A stretch of DNA of 64,000 nt from Amyelois transitella. Its lineage: Eukaryota > Arthropoda > Insecta > Lepidoptera > Pyralidae. Positions within the stretch are counted from its first letter, which is position 1. Each line of letters begins with the position of its first letter. A program made the translations under genes and the position numbers. Where the stretch lies: contig NC_083505.1 of NCBI RefSeq assembly GCF_032362555.1, positions 4,269,501-4,333,500 on the forward strand, read 5' to 3'. Under the pieces are notes generated by a model. That model saw only the letters and a list, made by a program, of their open reading frames with translations. It was not told the DNA's origin and did no database searches. Of the stretch, positions 24,732-37,200 are shown in pieces.

Positions 24732-25200
24732 TTGTTTTCTTACTGATAATTGATAGAATTTTTATTTGTCCCTATCCCTATATGTCTTTATTTCTATCAT
24801 TGGCGGCCTGGGGTGTGCTGTCCGAAATTTCTTCACCACATTCATCCAGTCGTCATCATAATAAGTTATCTTCGCACAAAAATATTAACACTCTGACAAA
24901 ATCATACAAGTTAGAAAACCTATGTAAACCAACTTTTTTTGTATTGTATGTCAAAATTAAGAAGTCAATGAAAAATAAATAAAACAATTACTGTTTTGTC
25001 ATTTTTTCCGGACCCCCTTCATCCAAATTATGATGTAAATTTTAATGTTATAATTTTGAACATGTTTTGAATCAACATAATCAAAATTGTTGTTAAATTA
25101 CTAATGTGAAATTTTAATAAATCTAAATTATAAGTGTATCTACTTTAAACAAAATTTTACGTGAAATCAAAAATTGTAAAGTGTACCAGTGATCGTCAAA

Positions 25201-28200
25201 ATGGGTGATAAAAATAAAGATGGTGACGGCCCGGCCGACGACAAGGACAAAAGAGTCAAAATTAATGTATTTACCTACACTCGTATTAAAGACTTACCTA
25301 CCTTTAGGCATATGCAATCACACGAGAAGAAGAGGGTGCATAAATAGGACCTCAACATTCACATGGATTTTCTTAAAATCTGTTAGAGGCAAGGATATCA
25401 AATGAGAGTTGCTCCATGTAATTACCTAACTTGTCCAATCCAAAACATGATCAATAGGCGCACCTCGGGCTTCTCTTCAGAGAAGCACACAACGCCAGGA
25501 CGAAATAAATCCCTTGTAGCAATGAAGTTTTCGAAACTATATTAAACTCGAATAAGGCATCATTTGAGTAAACTCAAGGCGAAACTGACTGTAGGTGGAA
25601 AATGAAGATGAAGCGGTGGAAGGAGAGGCAGGCCGGAGGAAGATGAAGAGGTTCCAGATGCCCAACGTGCCGCGCTGGTGGCAGGCCAAGATTATACAAT
25701 ATGCGTAAGTTTTATGGAATAAATTTTTTTTTTTTGGGCATTTTTGCTATTTGAACATTTGTTTAGTAACTCCAAATACACTATATAGATTAACTGAAGA
25801 TAGCCATTTGGTCCAGTCCACTGCATAGGACTTCTAAATAAATAATAGTTAAGGAAAATAAAATAAAACACTTTTAAACAGGACAAGAAATGAAAATTTC
25901 CACGCGATGCTCTTACAGTTAGGTTAAACATTGTGAGAAAATCTTCCCAATTAAGCAATTGGGTTTCCCCTGTAAGGTTGTGGAGGTCAGGCGAGACCTC
26001 AAACTTATGAGAAAACGCAACCTGAACAAACGCCAAGTAGTATGATGATGATAATCATGGAACTTCATTATGTTTACATCGGAGTTACGTAATACATTCC
26101 AATTTCACTGACACAAATCGAACCTTGATACCGTATAGTTTTAAACAACAGGAAACTGATTAAACCAAAGCTAACCCCAATTAAGTACATAAAGTTTATC
26201 AATGATATTTATAGTTACAATGGATATAATATTTCAATGACGTATCATATCGCTCATATTAATAACATGTTTTGTCCCTAATTTCAAGAATATCACGTGC
26301 TTGACCCATTTCGCTTTATCGAAAGAACTGATTCTCAATCTGCCAAAAAACAAGTTTGTGTGCGTGATAGCACGTTCGAGATGTAAGAGACAAATAAATT
26401 ACTCATTGTTGACGCTACGCTCATTGTTAACATTGTGCGCTATGATTTTTCCAGTTGTAGGTATAATTAACATTTTATTTTTTGTTATTTCCTCCATTTA
26501 TCACTTCCTAACCTACCACTTTTTCCTTTCTGGTCTACCTCAACTGCCACTATTTTTCCCAGTCCATTCCTTTTATTCTTCTTTTATTTTCTCAATGTGT
26601 AGTAAAAGGCATACCTATCTATAAGGAAAAGGCGTATGTAAAAATTGCAATTTTATTGTCTGTAAAAAAATTCAAAACACCTTGAGAATACACAAACATT
26701 AAAAAATATATTTTTATACCTTGGCCTAAATTCCATTGTCTATGAAGGCCTAATAGAGAATAGGGTCGTCGGTACAAAAATTGCATACCCATGTTATTAT
26801 TTCTATGTATCTGAAGGCCGCCCGAAAGCTGACCCGGTCGCGGAGACATTCGCGCCATCCGGGTCACTAGGCCTAGACTAACCTGTTGGCCAGAAACAAA
26901 CAGGTCAGGTACACAGTCCACGCCCGTGTCACCTCAGTGACGATTTACCTTCAGCTACGGCGTACCACACCTCGTCAACAGCAAACTGCAATCAAAACTT
27001 TCATTAATCAAACATGCCCGAAGATATTGACAACATAATGGCTCTGGAAAATGAACGTGCCAACCAATTAACTACAATTAAGCTATGAAAGCGTTTGGAA
27101 AGGGCCCCATCGATGTGATACGATGAATTCGCGGGAAATATCCATGAAAGGTGTCAGCACAAATTAATGTTCGCGTGTGAGCACGTGGGGTGTTGAATGG
27201 GGTGGGTGGCTTCGACGGCGACGGCAATGGCGGCGGCAGTCATTGCACCTGCGACCATCGCTGGAGCAACATGCAGTGAAGAGTTCACCATGTTACGAAC
27301 ACCCTCGACTTCTTCAGATGGCTCTTTTTGGACTACAATAGAACTGCTGGCTGACCGCGGACGGCGGAGGTCAGCTGGAGATGCGGATGATTATGCAGTC
27401 TCCGTGGATGTACCCAAGAGAGGGGCGTCTGCTCTCAGGTGCCTATTGCCTTTCCTTACAATTAGCATTTATCCTATTACACATATGCGCGTGTCCCGCT
27501 TTTTCTTTAGTGGAGTTTAAAAACTTGCGATCTATTAAATAATTACATCCATAAATCATTCTAAGAATGACAAGAAAAGTGATTGTTCGAAACTTTACTT
27601 TGTTTATTGGATTACCGAAAGTTACATAAAACCTCTCAGATGTTGCGTGACTGAACGCGCTTGAAAGAAACTGTTTTCAAGGGCTCTGTAAATATTTACT
27701 CTCTCAGTTTAATGTAAGTGCGTCGCGCTTCCCGTATTCTTCATGCTTATCTACGTAAATCAGTGATGGAATTCCGACCTTACTCATGCAAGTTTACACT
27801 CCCGAGACAAGCTTTTGTTCTGGTTCAAAGTACTCGATGATAAAATAATAATAATTGCACGTTCAAACCATTTTGCATGAGTTGTCTGTACATGAATGTT
27901 GTATGAAAACAAGATTTATTACCAATGTGTTTTTGAATAAGCTTTTTGAGATGTTAAAATTTCATATATTTATTCGCCTTTCAATTTTGTTAAAATTTGT
28001 ATTTGGACCGATCTGAAATTAATTTTTGACAGATAAACTCATGATTCGTTCCAATTTATAATTGAGCAATTGGTTAAACTACAACCACTAGGCATCAACT
28101 TTCAATACTTAGTTAATCCTGATCTTTCTTATAAAATATATTTATTTGTCATTAAACTTGCCTTGGTGACAATTAAAATCGGAAAGATTTAGAAGTAGTA

Positions 28201-31200
28201 GGTAGCATTAAAAATGCTTTCCTAAAGATTTTTTATGAAGGGCGCGAAATGAAAAGTTTCTGTTCAATACAATCAACGTTAGATAACGCTTCAATAGATT
28301 ACAACATCTTGTGTGAGACTAAATACGTATCGTTTCCTCGAAATCGATTGTAACTAACGTTGAACGTAAGATATCGCATTTACGCAAGCACTTCTTATTA
28401 TGAAAAACTTATTTATTGTATAAATGTGTAAGTGAACGCAATTTTTGAGTATAATTGTTCAAAGTTACTCAAGCTGATGAGCGTTTTATTTGGCACGTAA
28501 AAATCAAAGGTCTGGAACATCTGATGTGGATCTCAAAGAATCCAGCTACTAAAACGATAGCTTAGCAAAAGATGCTAGCCTAGTGAGCATTTAATGATGA
28601 GATATAAAAATTGAGGATCGGGAACTAATGCGGCACCTTTGATGAACCAGCTAAACTATAGGAAATATTGAAATTACATCTTAATGAAAGTCTCCAATAA
28701 TTTGACTCCTTATCAAAAATTTTTTAGCAACGCAAACGATGTTTTGGATCATAAAGAAAAAGGATTTGTAATTGTATTTGTTCTAACGATTAAACTCAAA
28801 CTATTGGACCAATTGTAATATTCGGCACATAGACAAAACCTTATCAAGAGTACTTAACAGGCTAGTTTTTGGAAATTCTCACGTAAGCGAGGCAGAATCT
28901 AAGAATATTAATGTTATGTAAGTTAGTATCTGATTTCTATTTGTTTAATTTCTATTTAAATAGAATGTTTGCCCATAGTGTTCACGGTTGTCGTTTATCA
29001 TTCATTCTTTCTTCGAGCGCGTGTTTTTGTTTACTAAGGAAGTGTAATTGGTTATCTGCGTAATAGCCGACGTTTTTACGATTGCTACACCAATATTAAT
29101 GACTATACTTTAGATTAAGACTATTTAATGTTTGTCAATCACATAGACCTAAGTATACCAATAGACGATTCTTTTTTACAAAACTATACCTACATATAAT
29201 TATATTTTTTAACAATAATTTTTGGGAATAAAAACTTATGTTACTAATTAAACTAAGTCCAGCCTTTTGGAGTAACATTAAAGCTTTTCTACATATCTAA
29301 AATCACGCCTACCCAAAAGGGTAGGCAGAGACTACATCTTTCCACTTGCCCGCGACCCACGCTTCGCAACCGCATTCCTAACTTTGCATGCAAGCTCTTC
29401 AGATTCGTATACTCTTAATAAAGCTTTAATTTCTATAAAAGTTGAAAAACCCATGAAAAAATGTCGTTACCTTTCTCTGTGACTCAGCACTGTTACATTG
29501 GGTCCTGAATGTTAAACGATTTAAGTATTTAGATAATATAAAAAAATATTGTATCATTTGAGTTATAGTAACTCGTAACACAAGTCTCTTACTTCGAGGC
29601 TAACGCACCCTGTGTAATTTGCCCCGTATATTTTTATTTTTATACATCATCGACTGGGCAGTAATGCTCCCGGTATTACTCTGAAATTCCTCACACGGAT
29701 GACGTGGTGATGTCTAGTAAAGTTATCGTCACGTTTAATTCCGAAGCTGTGTAAACAATGTCTACGCGCCTTTGTTTACACACTCACGCGCACGGCTGGC
29801 TTGTTTCATGTTATAAGATACATACATCACGTCCTTTTCCCAGAGCAAAGGCAGACAGAGGCTACATCTTTCCACGTGTCACGATCCTTGCATACCTACT
29901 TCTTTCGCTTCAACCGCATTCATAACTAGCTTCATGCAATTCGTCGGTTGCGGGTACTCTTTACCTGACTTGTCCTCGATTTCACTATATTAATATCAAC
30001 TCGTATTTGTTTAATTTTTGTTTTTATTATATTACAATTAGTTATAATTCGCTGCCGTAGAACGTTTCTCATACCAGGTAACGTTTAAGGTTACGATATA
30101 GATCGAACAAATTAATCAACATTTAAAACGTTTTTAAGGCCTATTAAAAAAATTATGGAACATCCAAAAACACTTTTTAATTATCTATGTTGGCCTCTGG
30201 TTGTCTATATAACTGGGTCTTTAGGTACGCTACAATCATCGAACGCACAAACAATAATTATAGATACAGTCACGCAGTCTGAGTAACCTAGCAATATTTA
30301 TTCAGAATTATGTAGAGTATCTAACTATGTTTACAGATTTATCAAGTTCAATATTATGCTAAACCGATTCATAAGTACAACCATGCAAAGTTGATAAATT
30401 TAACATTAGACTAGAACTGAACTATACCTACATTACGAGAAGCATTGGACTTAAGTTTACACTTCCCTTTCCTAGTTCGATAAAACGATCATATTTTGGA
30501 AAAATAAGTAATAAATAGTTTAATTAATGTTAATTATAAAAACAAATAAAATTTGACCGTCACTTGCTGGCCAAATAATTGGTTTACCAAGGCCTAGTGG
30601 AAATGACTCTGGTGATAAAAAATGCCGGATCCCCTTTTGATCTCATTTTCAATGTCTTATTTTATTAATTTTATGTAATTTAGTGAAGTCAAAACAAATA
30701 GGTGTTAATAAAAAATTAAAACACCATGCCTTAAATGATAAAAATGGAACAATTTTGATTGAATGAATGTTTATCAAAAATACCACTCGTTAATAATACA
30801 CAATTTATTTTTTCATTCGTTTCAGTTCATAAAAAACAAAGTAAGAAAAATTCTTAGGGAATAAACGTTGTCTGCCTTATTTCAGTCGGGTCATTCTTTC
30901 ACCTGTTCAAAATAATACATATATATGGGACAAATTACACATATTGAGTTAGCCTGTGTAAGTTCGAAAGTTGTATTACGATATACAAATTGAACGATAC
31001 TATAATTTGCTGTTGTTCCATCAAAGTCTTAAGTACTCTATTCTCATATTCTTATATTCCAAATGCTTATTTAAGTATGTACAAATAGGAAGATTTTTCC
31101 GTAATATATAAATCTATTTATTACTAAAATTGAATTATAGTTGCGCTACATTACTCGTATGTGCTACAAAGTGACGAAGTGACTGGCACTTAACACTTAA

Positions 31201-34200
31201 ATGTAAATAAAATACAACATATTTGTTACTGATCAGTTTCATATAGTTTTATTTAGGTATATTTATAAGTGCTAAATATTTAACCCTTTGATCACTACGG
31301 ACGATATAGTTTCATATGTTTTCATTTAAAAAGAGGGTCTATTCGTTTTATATTCCATAACAATACCAAAAGTGATTATCGCCCCGCCTCGCGTGATACA
31401 ATTCCACCAAAGATTGAAAGCCGACTGTAAAACTTGCGAATCATTAGCAACGGGGCCGGATTCTCTATGAAACAGTGTTTGGACAAAATATGTAAATTAT
31501 TAACAATCTTTATCTGAAGCTATTAAAATTCCAACATAACCTAAAAGCACATAAATACATGCATATAACATAAAATCACGCCTCTTTTCCGGGGGAGTAG
31601 GCAGAGACTACCTCTTTCCACTTGCCACGATCTCTGCATACTTCCTTCGCTTCATCCACATTCATAACTCTCTTCATGCAAGCTCGGCGGTTTCGGGTAC
31701 TTTTGACCTGACCCTTTACCAGGACGTCCTTAATTTGATCAAGATACGTTCGTCTAGGTCTTCCCACTCCGACCTTTCCCTCCACACTCTCCTTGTATAT
31801 CTGCTTAGTCAACCTGCTTTCATTCATCCTCTAAAAGCACTGTTTCTTCTATTTGTGGGTAAATCAGCTCGTGTTTTTTTACGTTCATCGATAGTTTTTT
31901 TTAAGGATTTTAATTATTAAGGATACAATTATACAAGAAGAGCACACAATATAAAAGAATCGACGATTCGATTCGAGAATTGATCAAACCAATTCATAAT
32001 TATCCCCTCAAAAGTCGTTTGACATGGTCAAAAAGTAAGCGAAATTTATGAAGATGTAATTCACATTCAAAATTTTTATTTATTATTAAAGGATACTTCA
32101 TATCGCTTAATAATTGTCTAATCTTTTAGTTTCACAACGCTGGTTGACGTCAAATAAATTACTTAAAACTAAGTTTACTGCCGCTTCCAAGGCGTCAGTG
32201 CAGAAGAAGCAGTAACAAACTACACTGCAGCATTTTTTCTATGTACATGTATACTTCATGTTCATGCATATACTTATCTAGGAATGATATTTTTCCTTTC
32301 CACTCCTATATTATGATTACTTTACTCCTTTACCTGAGTCTTCATCTAAAATTATTACGGCCTTATTACGGCCCTGGTTGACAACAATTGATTAGAAGTT
32401 CAGAATTTTTTTTTCATATAGGTTTTTCCTATACCATGAATGCATTCTGGGGTTTCGGCAGTTTGGAAGTCATTCCCTTGCCTTGTACTGAACATATGGG
32501 TTATGGGAAATACTCATCTATCACGCTATTGAAAGGAGCGTTCATAATGGTAAACTGTAATTCTTTAGCGATATTTTTTTATTAGACAATAAAAGTTACA
32601 GATATTAACATTGACAATTTTATCAACATCTTAATGCTTGTTATAAAACAGTTTATCTATCGATGAGACCTTTTGACAGTAGAATTTAAGTTACTTACCT
32701 ACTCGTTATTTAATTGCTGATAGAAGGTCAAATGTTATTTTCAACTATTAAATCAAGCTTAAAAACTTATTGTAATTTTTTTAAATTACTAAATCATAAT
32801 CCGGTCGCGTACATCATGTTCATTTCTCGATCCCATATGGATTCCTGGATATTCATATTATTAACAAAGAATTCAAGGAACATAAATACGTTATCAATTT
32901 ATCATTCACTACATATCTGGGGCCGGGCAATCAGAATGAAACCGATAAATGTTCACATACATAAAATCACACGACTTTCCCAGAGGCGTATGCACAGATT
33001 ACCTACATGTTTCCACTTGGACTCTGATTCCAATAAAAAACAAGAGAAACCAAATTAATTAAGTAAGTTAGTAAAAACCAACCTACCAACCTGAAAGTGT
33101 TTTCACGTCACATGTGAACACAACTTTACACAAAAACCGTACATGTAAAGGCGGCGGGGCCGTGCCACACCGTACCAGGCCCTTCATAGGGCACGACATA
33201 AAGGCTCCACTATGACACGGGGTCTGGCGCCAAAACTACTAAAACTTGACGGGGACTCGACGGATTTGAAGTAAACAAGTGCGATTTCCAAAACGAGTAG
33301 TGGTAGCAACGACAGCTCGAGAAGGCGGGGGTAAGTCTCTGTCTTAAAAGATATAGTCGGATTTTCATAGAGATCCTGATCTCTATATGATGGCCTCTTA
33401 TGTCATCCGCTATTTAAATTGAATATTTTGTCTATAGCAGTTTGTTTTCAAAAGATAAAAAAAAATATCCCAAAATGAACATGGACATGAAAAAAATTTT
33501 GATATTTATCAAACTCACTTATAACCTTTTTTTATATCGGAGGGGAAAGCCATTTCACGGACTAATGTGGGACTCTTGGAACCGAGTGTGTCAAAAACTC
33601 ACTTATTACCTAAGTACCATTTCTTTTTTCTTGTTGTGGTGTCACCTCTCTGAGAACACTACGGGGTCCATGCACCCTATGACCACGAAGTGATTTCCTC
33701 CTGACCAACGCAACCTGTGCAGGAGAACCTTACGCATATTGTAACAATGGTTACATTTTTAGTCTCCTGTGTCTCAAGGTTTCCTCACTATGTCTTCCTT
33801 CACCGCCTGTAATTAAAAGCAAATTGTATATTTCCTTTTGTCCATAGTTTCGCCCACCCTCATGTGCGGGCCCGCCTCGAGAAGCACATGGGTTCCAACC
33901 TGGTCAGCCTCACAGACAAGTCCTACATGACGGACCTGGAGGAGAGGATCCGGGAGGTCAACGAGGAGAACCTCAACAAGAGGATCTCGGCAAGGGTGGT
34001 AAGTAGTATTCAGAAGCTCCATAAAATATTACCGATTATCCGCACCACAAAAGACTACATCTTACCACATATGTCATTTTCCCTGCACTTCTTTCGCACT
34101 ATCCACATTCATAATTTCATACAAGCTCGTTGGTTTTGTATACTCTTGTACTAACCTTTCGCCAGGAAGTCCCTAATTTAAACAAGGAACTTTCGTCTGG

Positions 34201-37200
34201 GATTTTCAATTCCAGGTTTGTAGAATCTTTCATGGCTCAATAATTAGCTCGGTTTTTGTAGTATCTCGTAGTACTATCCGTTTTTTCTTATTTTATTAAA
34301 AAGTTTCCCTTCAACATTGAATGAAAATGGACTGAAGAAATAGCGTTTATTCGTCATCCACATTATCGAATAAGATATAAACTATACACACTTAGTTATA
34401 CTGTACAATTTTGGAAGAAAAAGTACTTTAATGTTTTTCTAGATTAAATTTAATCTGTGTATTACCAAATTTCATCAAAATTCGTCTAGTCGAAACGTGA
34501 AAAACTAAACAAACACACATCCAGACATGCTTACGAACTTTTTCATTTATAATATTTTAGTAGGATTTCTTTAACGTGCCTTGCAGCGATGCAGACTTCA
34601 AATGTCTATAACTCATGTCACACGATAACCGACACATAACACATATGCCGTGTATCATCAGATCGATAGATCTCACGTTTTGTTTATAGCCGTCGACTGG
34701 ATTTACGATCTTTATATATACTCTGAAATCTAGACTTAAATTGAAATAGATCACATATGAATGAATCGTTTATTCGGAAGTTAAGGATTACTTTCTTCTT
34801 TAAAAACTATTATATTTAAAGGCTATAAAACCCTAATTTATTTACCGCGTTTGATAACGCGTTAAATAGCATTGAATTTATTTTTTCACTGAGTTTTGGA
34901 TATATTGTCATCGGACCGAAGACACGAAATAACGTACAGAATTCGTTGACTTAATGCTCTAAGACGAACTTTTCACTCTATTTATATAGTTGATCAATGC
35001 TTCAAAGAGAGCATTTTATTTGCATACTAAAATTGAATACCTACTGTTACGAGTGTAATAGTCTGAGCACTCAATTCTTCACTTTTACAACTATTTTATA
35101 AAATAAATAGGTATGCTTCTTGTCTCATAAAATTTACAGATCTGCAAGTATTTTGTAATATTGCCTAATTCAAAGTTTTCAGTTATGACACATTCCCTGT
35201 CATATTCGAAGGATTTTTTTCTGTGTGTAAAGTGTTTACTGTTATACCAAGTCTTTCTCTTGATCATCAACCATATTCCTTCCCAGTGCTTAGCAGCTGC
35301 CTATATTGAATTTTAAATATTTTCGTATTATTAGAAAGACATTCATTATTTACATACGGAATTGTTAACATTGTAGCAATACTTCACGAAAGAAATATCG
35401 AACGTTATGTAATAAAATTTTATACCCTTCCACAGATGGATGAAATGGAACGTCTCAAGCGTCTGATCCTGGTCGGTAAGACGCCGCTGAAGGAATGTCC
35501 CCCAGAGCTGTTCCACCACCCGGTCTTCGTGTTCTGGAGAATGGTGAACCGGGAGGTGGCCAGGGCGTCCAAGAAGCGAGCAGACGCTTACTATAGAAAA
35601 CTGAAAGCGTCACAGAAGGCTGATCAGGTAAAGTGAGATTTATTTGCCGGAGCTATCATTGGTAGGTACTTGTTTACCAATAGCTTCGAGTATAAATATG
35701 ATATGCGAAAATTTGGCAAGTTATAATTATAAATGCACTATTATGAAATTCCAATTTTCTAATTAATATAAGTTAAATTAACTTAAACATTATTTCACGT
35801 ACCTAATTAAGTGAATCCTTTTCCTATTCAACTAATTTTACTTAACCATTTCTCTACTAACATATGTAGTTAGTTTTCTAAAGAAATAACTTAAGAATAT
35901 CCTAATTTATTCCTATTATATGTAACTATTTCATTTCCATATATTGAAGATTTTATTTATTACTAGCTGGTGCGCGGGGCTTCGCTACCGTGGGAATTTT
36001 CAGGAAAAAAGTAGTCTTCTTCAGGCTCAACTCCGTCTCTGGACCAAATTTCATCAAAACCGGTCCAGCGGTACAGCTGTGAAAGCCGAACAGATAGAAT
36101 GATAGACTTTCGCATTTATAATATAAGTAAGGTATTCCGCCAATGTTAGGCAAAAATTTTAATGTAATGTCCAGTAATATCTGTTCCATGAACTAAATCT
36201 AAAAACTAACATACGAACTTACTAACGATAGTATATTTATTTCTACAGTCATTAGAAGAAGAAACAGAAAACGTCCCTGATGAGGAAGAAGGCGAGCAGT
36301 TGTCTTCGGAACAGCTGCTAGCGAAATGTCGTGAGGAACTGGAAGAGCAGAAACAGGCCGACGTGGAGAAAGGAGTTCGCTTCACAGACGAACAGTTCAA
36401 TCTACTCAAATATGAGACCAACGATGTTAAAACACTGAAATCACTAACGGTAAGTGTCTGACTCCAAATTATTCTGGTATCAGTTACTATTTTTCACAAA
36501 TTTTCAAAATCTTTAAAATTAGAATCACTTTCGGCCACATCACATTTATATATTTAAAATAGACATAAGCTTAAAATGCAGCTTGTTACAAACTAAAATG
36601 AAACCCTGAGGTTTATATATATATTTGGCAGTACAAGTTTCGGTAAGTTTTTGGCAAAAAAAAAATACAATTTGTGATTGTATTTTTTTTTTTTGCCTAA
36701 TATATCGCACTTATGTAGTAACGATACTTTATGATTATTACCTTATACCCACGTGAGTAACTTTAATTTTGATGTTTTAATTCTGACACGAGCGGGGCGT
36801 AACTTTAACTTACCAAGTGCAAACACGTTTCTAGATTCACCCTCACGGTCTCAAGTCCGCAGTCGATTCTAGACTGATCCAGATTCATAAAACCGTTTAT
36901 CTATTAAGTTACATATTACTTCGGTAAATTGGTATCAATTTAATTATGTAGCTTAATGTCATAGCAAATAAGTTCAATATTCGTTAATCATAGTTTATCT
37001 TCTGTAGGGGGATCTGGCTCGTGGTAAACCAGTTCTATTGGAGTTATTTCTAGTTTGATGTGACCTTTATTCGTTTGCACCGGCGGTGTGTTATCATTGC
37101 TTATCACTTAACCTGCTCCATTCTTCGCTCGTGTACCATTGCAACCCTATCAAATATGTTATTGACCCATGATGCATTGGATATAGGGATAATTACCCTA

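Larger units (their letters stand above)
25705..33847. other. 8.1-kb intron of the unrecognised gene
   Basis: Very large intron. Contents: a SINE body copy at about 25905-26040, a possible alternative first exon at 27197-27438, RTE LINE relics at 29300-29460, 29820-29975, 31570-31835 and 32955-33025, a 29555-29640 repeat and a 30925-31020 repeat, an interspersed repeat at 32060-32245, an orphan exon-like frame at 32422-32549, and an inverted SINE body at 33695-33830. Between these I see only AT-rich DNA. Confidence 0.65.

Noticed and set aside
26619-26921. 100-codon minus-strand frame with some LINE-like flavour
   Set aside because: No motif convincing enough to name. The start is weak and the second half is low complexity. 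Possibly a degraded repeat.
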